Shown here: in pieces, positions 43,425 through 52,470 of the stretch
Numbering within the stretch: the first letter of the stretch is position 1
Layout: the number at the start of each line of letters is the position of its first letter
Assembly: GCA_000955785.1 (NCBI GenBank)
Contig: JYOD01000013.1
Coordinates: 1 to 64,000 of the forward strand
Source of the DNA: Burkholderiaceae bacterium 16
Lineage (GTDB): Bacteria > Pseudomonadota > Gammaproteobacteria > Burkholderiales > Burkholderiaceae
DNA length: 64,000 bases
Direction: 5' to 3'
The notes under the pieces: generated by a model
Database searches by the model: none
What the model was told of the DNA's origin: nothing
Seen by the model: only the letters and a program-made list of their open reading frames with translations
Program-made: the position numbers and the translations under genes

Positions 43425-44834
43425 ATGCGTATACCGATCAACGCGGTGTGGGACATGGTAGTGATCGCGCTGATCGTCTCGCTGGTCAGCATCTGCCATT
43501 CCGTGTCGCACGTCAGCACGCCCACGTTGCTGGCTTCGTCGTTCATGCTGGCGGCCGTCATCGCCGCACACTGGGTGATGCACAACAATGAGCGGCTCCC
43601 GTCGATGGCGGACGCGGCGGTGCTGCTTTTCGAGTTGATGTTTCTGCTCCTTGCACCGAATGTCCAACTGGCCTTGCTAGAGGAGAACCTTGTCAACACC
43701 TCGGTTCTCAACGAGACGTACGCCGTCATCACGAACCTGCTTTGCATGACCTTCGTGCTGAGCTACCTGCTGGCCAGGCGTTACATACTCGCCCGCACAA
43801 GGCGCCATTCCGTTCGTCCGCCGACGCGTCATCCCTCCACCCGGCTATCGGTGCGTCGAGCGCTTTTGCTGGTACCGGTTGCCCTTCTTACCGTCTACTT
43901 GTCAACGCGGTCCATCGAACTGGTCACGCTGGGGACGTTCGAGTCATCGCCCGCCTACCTCCTCGAGCAAAAGTTCTTCTGCTTCATCCCGGTGCCGATC
44001 TTGTTCATGATTGTCGCGGCAAAGCGGACCCGCTTTCTGAAGGAACCGGTCTGGATTCTTTTTTTCCTCTTCTTCCTCGCCTGTGTACTGGTGAACCTGA
44101 ATCCCGCAATCGAGAAACGCAATACGCTCGGTCCGGTCTATATGGGACTGTTGTTCCTGCTGGTTCCCGGCCTGGCCCGCACGTCACGCGTCCAGATCAC
44201 CGTGCTCCTGCTTCTGATGGGGGTGTTCTTCCCCTTGTCTTCGGCCTTCACGCACAATCAAGTGGAGTCCTGGGATCTCAAGGCTATACTCGATCCCGAT
44301 CTCTACTCCTACCACTTTCTGCAGTTGCACTATGATGCCTGGGCGAATCTCCACACCGTGGTGGAGATCGTCGACCGCCAGGGAATTCAATTGGGCAGGC
44401 AACTGCTTGGCACGTTCCTGTTCTTTGTTCCACACACCTTCTGGGAAACCAAACCGCTGGCCACGGGCATCGTAATCGGGCAGTACTTGTCAGCAAACTA
44501 CCAGATGGATTTCGACAACTTGTCGGCACCTCTGGTCGCGGAAGCCTATGTGGACCTCTCCGTGTTTGGCGTAGTCATCGCAGCGGTGGCGCTTGCATGG
44601 GTAGCGCGCTTGCTTGATAAGTTCTGCTACTCGGACAATCCTCTGGCGCAGGCTGCGGGAATCTACTTCTCCCTCTATTTGATCTTCCTGCTGCGCGGCG
44701 CGTTGATGGTCGCCGTCGCCTACGGCTCGGGCGCGGCGCTGGCCTTCTTTGCTGTAGACCGTGTGATGCGTTACCGCCGAAAGCGCGCGCGAGCGCGCAT
44801 TGACTCGCTGCCGGCACACCCGGTCACTTCCTGA
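43425..44834 (+). CDS. Wzy-like polysaccharide polymerase (multi-pass membrane protein)
   Basis: A 469-aa inner-membrane protein with about ten to twelve hydrophobic helices and a large periplasmic loop (about 270-345) containing HYDAWANLHTVVEIVDRQG and FVPHTFWETKPL. This is the shape of O-antigen or capsule polymerases (Wzy), which share little sequence. It lies in a locus that otherwise lacks a polymerase and that has a Wzx flippase, so the assignment to Wzy is by topology and context. Confidence 0.7.
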   Translation: MRIPINAVWDMVVIALIVSLVSICHSVSHVSTPTLLASSFMLAAVIAAHWVMHNNERLPSMADAAVLLFELMFLLLAPNVQLALLEENLVNTSVLNETYAVITNLLCMTFVLSYLLARRYILARTRRHSVRPPTRHPSTRLSVRRALLLVPVALLTVYLSTRSIELVTLGTFESSPAYLLEQKFFCFIPVPILFMIVAAKRTRFLKEPVWILFFLFFLACVLVNLNPAIEKRNTLGPVYMGLLFLLVPGLARTSRVQITVLLLLMGVFFPLSSAFTHNQVESWDLKAILDPDLYSYHFLQLHYDAWANLHTVVEIVDRQGIQLGRQLLGTFLFFVPHTFWETKPLATGIVIGQYLSANYQMDFDNLSAPLVAEAYVDLSVFGVVIAAVALAWVARLLDKFCYSDNPLAQAAGIYFSLYLIFLLRGALMVAVAYGSGAALAFFAVDRVMRYRRKRARARIDSLPAHPVTS

Positions 44835-44865
44835 GTAGCATCGGTCTCGCTGATCGACTCCCGAA

Positions 44866-44895
44866 CGCCGCCGCGGCCCCTGGACCGCGGCGGCG
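44866..44895. terminator. Strong GC hairpin after the polymerase-like gene
   Basis: CGCCGCCGCGG and CCGCGGCGGCG pair perfectly over 11 bp with an 8-nt loop. There is no T tract, so it may be a pause or processing site and not a true terminator. Confidence 0.4.
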
Positions 44896-45042
44896 GCACC
44901 GCTCTACCGCCATCGCGAACGTCGAGCAGTGGCTCGCCACGCTAGTCCGTTCGGCGTCACGCCGCGACTGGTGCGCGCCACACCGCAGCCGTCGTCGATG
45001 CGGATGCGCGGCCCGCGTTCCGCCCCAAAGCCGCGCTGAATC

Positions 45043-45085
45043 TGTGTGCTAGCAAACGGTGCCGACGGCATGGCAGCCGTACATT
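45043..45085 (+). promoter_or_regulatory. Exopolysaccharide promoter, copy 3 (TGTGTGCTAG-N27-TACATT)
   Basis: TGTGTGCTAGCAAACGG begins at 45043; TACATT is at 45080-45085, again after exactly 27 bp. The start of the next glycosyltransferase is 85 bp downstream. Confidence 0.7.
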
Positions 45086-45169
45086 GGCGTCAAGCCGCCA
45101 TTCCGGAGTTGGCGCCGCTCGCGTTGCAAGTGGATATGCGAGGCTGAGGGAACTGAGAGGCAGGGCAGG

Positions 45170-46315
45170 ATGATCGACATCTATCACAACATGCTATGGC
45201 CCAAGTACAAGGGCGCGGTCTTCAGCGAGGCGTTCTCGCATGCACGCCAGCTTGGCCGGAGCGTGCGCTTTTCTCACGTAGTACCGACTGACGGCGGCCG
45301 CACGTCAATGAGTAACGTCGACGCGAGCTATCACAGGTATCCGCATCGAGTGCTGTTCAACCTACCCTATGAAGCGATCCCCCGCTGGAAGCTATGCCTG
45401 CGGCTGGTGCAGGAGGTGTGGCGCTCGCCGGCCGACATCGTGGTGATGCCCGGATATCACCTGATCGAGTACTGGGCCATGCTGCTTGCATGCATGGTGC
45501 GCGGAAAACGGCGCGCCGTCTTCTGCGACGCCACGGCCATGGACCAGCCTAGCAACCCGATCAAGCATCGCCTTAAGGTATTTTTCTTCCGACACTGCGA
45601 CGGCGTATTCGTCTACGGGCAGCGCGGCTACGCCTACGCCGTGTCGCTCGGGGCCGAGCCGTCGCGGGTATTCGACCGTTGCCAGGCGGCGGCCCTGCCA
45701 CATGGGTACCGCCCGGAACACGCAGAGAAGCGTCGCCTGGAACTGGCGCCATCGCCTTCGTCGCCCAGATTCCTCTTTGTCGGACGGATCTCGGAAAAGA
45801 AGGGGGTCAAGGACCTGCTGCGCGCCTTTGCCCTGGTCCTGCGCGAGCATCCGCTCGCCACCCTGGTCCTGGCCGGCCCGTGTGACGACAGGCCATCGCT
45901 GGACCGGCTCGCCAGCGAACTCGGCGTGACAGCGGCAACGGAGTTTCTTGGCCCGATGGCTATCGACAAGCTGGCCGCGGAGTATGGCCGTGCCACGTGC
46001 CTCGTGCTGCCAAGCCATAGCGAGGCGTGGGGCCTCGTGGTCAACGAGGCGTTGAGCTATGGCTGTCCCGCGGTGGTCAGCGATCATTGCGGCTGTATTC
46101 CGGAGCTGGTGCTGGAGGGAGAGACCGGCCTGACGTTTCCGGTACGCGACATCAAGGCACTTGCCGGCGCCCTTGGGCAGGCGGTGCGGATCTTTAGCGA
46201 TATCGAAGCCACGGCCCGCAGGTGCCTGGAAGTCATCGGAGAGTTCACGCCAGCGGTGGCTGGGCGGACCATCGTGGACGGGTGCATCACGATCCTCGAG
46301 GATGCACGACGCTGA
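45170..46315 (+). CDS. Glycosyltransferase, GT4 family
   Basis: A 381-aa GT-B glycosyltransferase. The donor-side signature is intact: FVGRISEKKGVKDLLRAF and SHSEAWGLVVNEALSYGCP (EX7E). It is a paralogue of the protein at 34574. The first half contains the membrane-proximal segment YWAMLLACMVRGKRRAVF shared by both. It is expressed from promoter copy 3. The acceptor is presumably a lipid-linked intermediate of the same polysaccharide. Confidence 0.9.
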   Translation: MIDIYHNMLWPKYKGAVFSEAFSHARQLGRSVRFSHVVPTDGGRTSMSNVDASYHRYPHRVLFNLPYEAIPRWKLCLRLVQEVWRSPADIVVMPGYHLIEYWAMLLACMVRGKRRAVFCDATAMDQPSNPIKHRLKVFFFRHCDGVFVYGQRGYAYAVSLGAEPSRVFDRCQAAALPHGYRPEHAEKRRLELAPSPSSPRFLFVGRISEKKGVKDLLRAFALVLREHPLATLVLAGPCDDRPSLDRLASELGVTAATEFLGPMAIDKLAAEYGRATCLVLPSHSEAWGLVVNEALSYGCPAVVSDHCGCIPELVLEGETGLTFPVRDIKALAGALGQAVRIFSDIEATARRCLEVIGEFTPAVAGRTIVDGCITILEDARR

Positions 46316-46450
46316 TCATTGCCGCGCTACGCACCGGCCGGCTGCGCCGCATGGTGCCGCGGTCCGCACAGGCGCACCTCGGCAGGAGCCGCAGCAGCGG
46401 CGCGAGGCGCGCGCCATTGAAACACAAGGCTATCGATGCTGAGGAACAGC

Positions 46451-47527
46451 ATGTCCAATCGAGTTATCTTCCTGGGTCCACTGCCACCGCCCGTGCACGG
46501 TTATTCCGCGGCCTGCCTGCGCATGCTGGAACACTTGCGCAAGCAGGCCAGCGTCATCACGCTGGACACTGCCTGGGCGGGCACCGGCAAGCTCGCTCTG
46601 GCAGGAAGCCTCTGCCGCCGGTTCATGCTCTGGCTCCGGCTCCTGTACGCCTGCCTGTTGCAGCGGCCCCGCTCTTTCTACATGGGCATATCAGGCGGGC
46701 TCGGGCAGATGCTCGATATCCCCTTCGCACTCATGGCGCATCTCTTTGGCTTGAGGATCTTCATCCATCACCACAGCTTTGCCTACGTCAGCAGGGCGCG
46801 CTGGTACACGCGTGCGCTGCTATGGTGTGCGCCGGGGGCCACGCATCTGGCGCTGTGCGACGGCATGGGCGAGAAGCTGATGCAGATATACGGCCTGCCC
46901 GCCACGCAGGTACGCGTTCTGCCCAATTCGAGCCTGGTCGACTTCGAGCAGGAGGATGTCCCCCAGCCATCGCAGCGCCACAAACTCACGGTCGGCTTTC
47001 TTTCGAATATCACCACGGCCAAGGGCATCTTCACCTTCTTTGCCCTGGTGCAACGCGCCCAGGAACTGAACCTGGACATCGATGCGCGCATCGCCGGGCC
47101 TGTAGCGCAGGAAATCCTTGCCGATTTCAACGCGGAGCTCGCCCGGACACCCGCCGCCCGCTACGTCGGCGCGGTACATGGAGAAGCCAAGCATCAGTTC
47201 TTTTGCAGCATCGACGTGCTGGCATTCCCCAGTACATATGCGAATGAGGCCTCTCCGCTTACCGTGCTTGAAGCCCATAGCTATGGCATTCCGGTCATCG
47301 CCAACGACCGAGGCTGCATTGCCTCGATGATTCGCGGCGACGGCGGCCTCGTAGTCGCCCAGGGAGCCGACTTCGTTGCTGGCGCGCTTGCGTTCCTGTG
47401 CAAGCAACAACCCCAACGCACGCAAGTCACACAGTTGCAGGCATCACTGCGCGACCAGTTCCGGACCGATCGTGAGCACGCGGGAGAAGCCCTGGGTCAG
47501 ATCGTCCAGATGATATGTCACTCTTGA
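46451..47527 (+). CDS. Glycosyltransferase, GT4-like
   Basis: A 358-aa GT-B transferase. The opening VIFLGPLPPPVHGYSAACLRML is the acceptor-side glycine loop found in capsule and exopolysaccharide transferases. VGFLSNITTAKGIFTFF and FPSTYANEASPLTVLEAHSYG carry the donor-binding site (ExxxxxxxE-like). The start at 46451 has a GAGGAAC site; an alternative ATG is 15 bp upstream. It lies 135 bp after the previous transferase. Confidence 0.87.
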   Translation: MSNRVIFLGPLPPPVHGYSAACLRMLEHLRKQASVITLDTAWAGTGKLALAGSLCRRFMLWLRLLYACLLQRPRSFYMGISGGLGQMLDIPFALMAHLFGLRIFIHHHSFAYVSRARWYTRALLWCAPGATHLALCDGMGEKLMQIYGLPATQVRVLPNSSLVDFEQEDVPQPSQRHKLTVGFLSNITTAKGIFTFFALVQRAQELNLDIDARIAGPVAQEILADFNAELARTPAARYVGAVHGEAKHQFFCSIDVLAFPSTYANEASPLTVLEAHSYGIPVIANDRGCIASMIRGDGGLVVAQGADFVAGALAFLCKQQPQRTQVTQLQASLRDQFRTDREHAGEALGQIVQMICHS

Positions 47528-47577
47528 CAAGCACGCTAACCAGCTTCCCATCAGGCGGTTACTAGGGGCCAGACGCG

Positions 47578-48870
47578 ATGAATGATCTCAGTATTCTGAA
47601 ATTGAACCATTCAGACATCTTCGGTGGAGCGGCCCGTGCTGCCTATAGAATTCAAGGCGCATTGCGAGCGGCCGGTATCGACGTTCGCATGCAAGTCGTG
47701 AAGAAGCACTCCGACGATTGGGTTGTCAGTTCCCGTCCGGGCATCTTGCCCAGGATAAGGGGGATAGCAGGGGGCGCCGTGGGAGAACTTACCTCGCGCC
47801 TTCTGGGCCCCAAGGACAGCACACTCCGATCACCGGCCATATTGCCATCGGGGATAGTAAGGTCTATCAACAAGTCCTCTGTTGACATCGTCCACCTGCA
47901 TTGGATATGCGGTGAAATGCTATCAATCGAGGAACTGGGCCGTATCAACAAACCTGTCGTCTGGACTATTCACGATATGTGGGCCTTCTGTGGGGCAGAG
48001 CACTACACAAGTGAATTGCGCTGGCAGAACGGATATGCAAAGGTCCCCCGACAGGCAGGCGGGCCGGCGATCGATTGGGACCGCTGGGTCTGGCAACGCA
48101 AGCGCAGGGCGTGGAAAGCACCGTTTCATATTGTGAGCCCAAGTCATTGGCTAGCCGCCTGTGTCCGGGATAGCACGTTGATGCGCGAGTGGCCGGTGAC
48201 CGTGATTCCAAACGCGCTGGACCTGGAGACCTGGCGGCCCGTAGACCAACGTGTGGCACGCGGCCTGCTGAAGCTGCCGCTTGAAAAGAGAATTGTCGTG
48301 TTCGGCGCAATCGGTGGGGGCCGGGACGAGCGCAAGGGTATCGATCTCCTTCTCCAGGCCCTGAACATCCTCGATGTCGGCACAGACGAGCTAGAGTTGG
48401 TCGTGTTTGGCCAGAGCCAGCCGAAAGAGCCAGCGAAATTGAAATATAAAACTCACTACCTGGGCCATGTTCATGACGATTTGACATTGCGCTGCATTTA
48501 CAGCACGGGTGATGCGATGTTAATTCCGTCGAGACAGGAAAATCTTCCTAATACCGGCCTCGAGTCCATGGCATGCGGTACGCCGGTAGTTGCGTTCAAT
48601 ATCGGGGGACTTCCGGATATTGTCTGTCACCAGCGCAATGGCTGGCTTGCCAAACCCTTCGACGTCGATGATCTGGCGAGGGGCATAAAATGGGTAATCG
48701 AAGACGAAGCCAGGTTAAATGTTCTGAGAATGGCTGCGGAAGAAAAGGCGAAAGAATATTCGTATTCAAATATAGCGCAACGCTACGGTGCATTGTATCG
48801 TTCCATCCTGAACCATGGCACGCAAGGATCCAACACGCTTCAAGACGATCTGATGGCGTCTGCCAGCTAG
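47578..48870 (+). CDS. Glycosyltransferase, GT4 (WcaC-like)
   Basis: A 430-aa GT-B transferase. LKLNHSDIFGGAARAAYRIQ is the N-terminal signature of a subgroup that includes WcaC-like fucosyl or galactosyl transferases. VVWTIHDMWAFCGAEHY is the shared hallmark. Donor side: FGAIGGGRDERKGIDLLLQAL and SRQENLPNTGLESMACG (EX7E). Its codons are visibly more AT-rich than the neighbours, which points to recent acquisition. It is the last plus-strand gene of the central block. Confidence 0.88.
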   Translation: MNDLSILKLNHSDIFGGAARAAYRIQGALRAAGIDVRMQVVKKHSDDWVVSSRPGILPRIRGIAGGAVGELTSRLLGPKDSTLRSPAILPSGIVRSINKSSVDIVHLHWICGEMLSIEELGRINKPVVWTIHDMWAFCGAEHYTSELRWQNGYAKVPRQAGGPAIDWDRWVWQRKRRAWKAPFHIVSPSHWLAACVRDSTLMREWPVTVIPNALDLETWRPVDQRVARGLLKLPLEKRIVVFGAIGGGRDERKGIDLLLQALNILDVGTDELELVVFGQSQPKEPAKLKYKTHYLGHVHDDLTLRCIYSTGDAMLIPSRQENLPNTGLESMACGTPVVAFNIGGLPDIVCHQRNGWLAKPFDVDDLARGIKWVIEDEARLNVLRMAAEEKAKEYSYSNIAQRYGALYRSILNHGTQGSNTLQDDLMASAS

Positions 48871-49031
48871 CATGTCTCTTCCGACACGGGAAAGCCCTGC
48901 ACACGCCGCTCGCTTCGGTCGTGGAGAGTGGCCATGGCATAGAGTGAACGACGCTGACCGAGAAGCGCAGATAATTTGGAAGCACGAGCGAGCGCGCTCG
49001 GAGCACCTGCGGGCATCACCGCGCCGTCCCG

Positions 49032-49736
49032 CTACCGGAACTTGCGCAGCACCGCGCCGCCAAGGGCGCGCAGCGTCGCCAGCGGGCCAAGCCTGCTCAG
49101 CAATATTCCGAATTTTTCCAGCCGCTTCCGGTGCGGGTGGGCTGCGCTCATTCCGCTTTCCTCTGTCGACGACAGCGTCACACCGAGATAGTAGAACGCT
49201 TGTTTGGAGAAGCGGAGGTAGTACTGCAGCACAAAGTCCAGGTCGGCGTAGATCGGCCAGCGCTCGTCATACCGCAGATCGCAAATCCAGAATGCCATCG
49301 CCTGGTGGCAGGCATGGATGATGCCGGCCTTCAGCACATCGACGACATCCGCTGACTCGTGTCCACGCACGCTGATATTGTCGCCATACACGAGACGGCA
49401 CTCCGGCTTATCCCCGACCGCCTCTGCGATTCTCCTCAGGGCGAACTCATCCGCGAAACAGTCGCCCGAGTTCATGAAGTTGACCCAGTCCCCGGTGGCA
49501 TGGCGCAGGCCCTTGTTCATGGCGTCGTAGATGCCGCCGTCCGGCTCGCTGATCAGCACATCGATTTCCTGCCGCCGCGCCTGCATGAGTTCGACCGACC
49601 CGTCCTTCGAGCCGCCATCGATCACAAGGTACTCCAGGTCAAACCCAGCGCGTTGCTGACTGGCCACACTGTCCATGGTGCGCGCCAAGCCATCGCGATT
49701 GTTGTAGTTCACGGATATGACGGAGATTCTTGTCAT
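49032..49736 (-). CDS. Glycosyltransferase, GT2 (WcaA-like)
   Basis: A 234-aa GT-A transferase. ISVISVNYNNRDGLARTMDSV is the opening motif, EYLVIDGGSKDGS the nucleotide-binding loop and LISEPDGGIYDAMNKGL the typical active-site stretch. NFMNSGD supplies the DxD-like region. These small GT2 enzymes are common in colanic-acid and O-antigen loci. The ATG at 49736 is preferred over a TTG 15 bp upstream. It lies downstream of the flippase on the same strand. Confidence 0.9.
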   Translation of the reverse strand: MTRISVISVNYNNRDGLARTMDSVASQQRAGFDLEYLVIDGGSKDGSVELMQARRQEIDVLISEPDGGIYDAMNKGLRHATGDWVNFMNSGDCFADEFALRRIAEAVGDKPECRLVYGDNISVRGHESADVVDVLKAGIIHACHQAMAFWICDLRYDERWPIYADLDFVLQYYLRFSKQAFYYLGVTLSSTEESGMSAAHPHRKRLEKFGILLSRLGPLATLRALGGAVLRKFR

Positions 49737-49903
49737 TTCGAACCCTGACAAAAAATAGCGGCAAAAAAATAATCGCGGCCATCAGGGACGGGCGGCCCGG
49801 GTTGCGGGACGCCTCCAGACAGACAACGACATGCTCTCTCAGTTTCCCGCCGGCTTCAGGGTTTCGTCAGCCCACGAGCCTGCCGCAGGCGAGGCCGGGA
49901 CGA

Positions 49904-51259
49904 CTACCTCGGCTGACGAAGAATCCGTAGCGCGCCACGTGGCAGCATCCATAGCGCGGTGACTGCATTGGCGACAATAAGCGCGATCACAACGTACTGG
50001 AATTTGATGTTGCCCGTGAGCAGGAGCAGCGCACCCAGTACGCCGGCAACGATCAACTCGGACATGCCCACCTTACTCAGGCTTGCGAACGCCTTAGCCC
50101 CCATTAACACCGGAACGCCGGCCTGCGTTGACACGATGATCGCAAAATATAGCGCGCATAACGATGCCGTGGCATTCGAGATCACAAACTCGGACGACGT
50201 CCAGAACGTAATGACATAACCACCGAGAACGGCTGCCCCCGCAATCACCAGGACGCCGTAGGCGGTATAGAGCAGGCTCAGCTTCTTATAGAGCGCAAGG
50301 AGCCACTGTGTATTCCCGTCGAGAAGATGGCGATGGGCAATCGGCCAGAGCGGCTGGTTGATCATCCATACCGCGCTGCTCAGCAGCATGTTGGCCCGGA
50401 ACATCAATGCAAGCAGGGCCGCATCCTGCGCGCGTCCGGACTCATAGCACAGAAGCACCGCGCCCTGCTGCAAGCAGGCGCCAGAGAGTTGCGCCAGCAG
50501 GAAGGCCCTGGAATTCACAATCAGTTCCCTGGCCAGGCCCGGCGCACGAACCCCATGCGGCAAGCCAACCCGTTTCAGCACGCTGGCGAAGCAGCCGAAT
50601 TTTGCCAGGATGAAACCCAGTTGGCTGGCGACGAACAGGGACACCACGTCCGCCGTGGCGTCCGACTGGGACGCCACGTAGATGAAGAGGACATTCAGGA
50701 TGTTGGACGCGGCACCAATGAGGTTGTTGACATGCTGACGGCTTTGTCCCTGGTTGACCGACTCTCCGAGCGAGAATACGAAGATCAGCGCATTGCAACA
50801 CAATGCGGCAATCAGCAGATTGAAATACTCCGCCGAAAACAGCTTGGCGCCGCTGCCCTCCAGCACCGGCCGGAACGCCAGCGCCAGCACGATGACCGCA
50901 CCAAGCAGTGCGCTGAGCCATAGTGCCGACTCAAGCACCACGGCCGGCAGCGTGCCTTGTTTGCGTTTATCCGCGGCATGCGCCGACACCGTCGGCCATA
51001 CTCCGATCGCCACCAGCGTCAGCCAGGTCGTGATGCCGTAGTAGACCATGATCGCGCTGAAATCCTCAGGATTGAGCACTCTCGCAAACAGCGGGATGCT
51101 GATCACCTGATAGGCAACGCTGGACCCCTTCGAGACAAAGGAGCTCATCACGGCGAGCCGGATCGACCTCAGATCCTGTTTCTCTTCCGCATTCGCCATG
51201 CCATCGCCGAACTCAATGGCCGTAGCGGATTGGGCGTCCGTGGCTCCCTTCCGTTGCAT
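49904..51259 (-). CDS. Wzx-type oligosaccharide flippase
   Basis: A 451-aa inner-membrane protein with about twelve helices and the opening VSKGSSVAYQVISIPLFARVLNPEDFSAIMVYYGI (51097-51201 on the minus strand), the hallmark of the polysaccharide-biosynthesis (Wzx/MOP) family. It would flip the lipid-linked repeat unit to the periplasmic face for polymerisation by the Wzy-like protein. It lies between the YdjC-like gene and the WcaA-like gene on the same strand. Confidence 0.85.
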   Translation of the reverse strand: MQRKGATDAQSATAIEFGDGMANAEEKQDLRSIRLAVMSSFVSKGSSVAYQVISIPLFARVLNPEDFSAIMVYYGITTWLTLVAIGVWPTVSAHAADKRKQGTLPAVVLESALWLSALLGAVIVLALAFRPVLEGSGAKLFSAEYFNLLIAALCCNALIFVFSLGESVNQGQSRQHVNNLIGAASNILNVLFIYVASQSDATADVVSLFVASQLGFILAKFGCFASVLKRVGLPHGVRAPGLARELIVNSRAFLLAQLSGACLQQGAVLLCYESGRAQDAALLALMFRANMLLSSAVWMINQPLWPIAHRHLLDGNTQWLLALYKKLSLLYTAYGVLVIAGAAVLGGYVITFWTSSEFVISNATASLCALYFAIIVSTQAGVPVLMGAKAFASLSKVGMSELIVAGVLGALLLLTGNIKFQYVVIALIVANAVTALWMLPRGALRILRQPR

Positions 51260-51443
51260 CGTTCATTTCCTCGTGATCGGCTCGCCTGCCGCGCATCACT
51301 GGCGCTGATTCCGCCATCGTGCCGGATGCCGTTGAAACTAAAAATATGCGCCAGCAAACAATGCGCCCGGTAGGCCCCATGGCGCAGCGGCGTGCCACAC
51401 GAGCCGTGTCGGCATGGCGATCAATTCGGGCACGGGCGATGTC

Positions 51444-52208
51444 CTATAAGTCTCCATAGCGCCGCAGCGCGATGCCGGCGCTCTCGAGCCTCGCAGCCAG
51501 TTCGGCGGGCTGGAGCAACGGCGCGGACTCGTCCCGCCGCCAAGGTTCGGCGAAGCCGGGATGAACCGACATCTCTGTCACGCCATCACGCAGGATTGCC
51601 GGCAACCGCAATGCCCAGCCAGGCTCGCGCGGGTCCGCCGCGATGTAGTAATCGGTATGCCGAAGGCCGGAAAAGTGATGCAGCAACCATACATTCAGGG
51701 CGCCGCGTATCGCATTCTCCTGGAAATAGCAGTTCTGGGGCCGGCGGGCCCATTTGATGCCAGCCTGCAACATCTCCTGTTTGATCGCGCGGATGACCGC
51801 GGGGTACTTGTGCAGATGCCCATGCCCGTCGACATGCGTGACCTGCACGCCGTGATCACGCAATTCGGTGAGCTGCTGGCGAAACGCCTCTCTTATATCC
51901 TTCTCCGCAAGCAGGCCTGCCATGGCGCGTACCCGCTGTGCCTTGCACGGCCGAAGCATGCCGTCGCTGCCGCAAAGGGACGACTTCCCAGCCTGCGCTG
52001 CAAGCCGCCCTTCGACGATATTGAAATGCAGGCCGAATGACAGCTGCTTGCGATGCTGCCTGGCGTAGTCATAGGCCAGCCTTGACGCGGGACACCCGGC
52101 CAGGATGGTCGCGCTGGTGAGAAGACCGCCTTCGAAGCAGGAAATGGTCGCCTTGACGGTGTCTTCGTCATACCCGAAATCGTCGGCGTTGATGATCAAG
52201 CTTCGCAT
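51444..52208 (-). CDS. ChbG/YdjC-family polysaccharide or oligosaccharide deacetylase
   Basis: A 254-aa carbohydrate deacetylase of the YdjC/HopN family. Metal ligands are present: the Asp pair in LIINADDFGYDED, and the histidines in THVDGHGHLHKYPAV and in MSVHPGF. The family removes acetyl from N-acetyl sugars such as chitooligosaccharides; here it probably edits an amino sugar of the exopolysaccharide or its precursor. It is the first gene of the minus-strand unit with wzx and GT2, divergent from wza. Confidence 0.88.
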   Translation of the reverse strand: MRSLIINADDFGYDEDTVKATISCFEGGLLTSATILAGCPASRLAYDYARQHRKQLSFGLHFNIVEGRLAAQAGKSSLCGSDGMLRPCKAQRVRAMAGLLAEKDIREAFRQQLTELRDHGVQVTHVDGHGHLHKYPAVIRAIKQEMLQAGIKWARRPQNCYFQENAIRGALNVWLLHHFSGLRHTDYYIAADPREPGWALRLPAILRDGVTEMSVHPGFAEPWRRDESAPLLQPAELAARLESAGIALRRYGDL

Positions 52209-52470
52209 CGTCTTCTCCAGCGCTAGCCGGGTTGCAGGAAGGGAGAAGGCGCGGCCCGAGGGCAACCCCGAGCCATGACACGCCCCTGCACGCAGGCTAC
52301 CCAACGCAACTGCCTCAATCCGTGCGGCCGCCCACACACCACCCCGATTCCGGCCGCGCGGCGCAACCCGCAACCAGTGTGCGACAGCGCACCGAATCGG
52401 GACGAGCGGCTTTCTAAGATGCGAACATCCGTGGACATGGCATGCCTTGCGATGTCCGTTTGGAACAAGC

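Noticed and set aside
51360..51380. GCCAGCAAAC near 51350 as a fourth exopolysaccharide promoter
   Set aside because: It resembles the CTAGCAAAC part of copies 2 and 3, but no TACAGT-like box follows at 27 bp in either orientation.
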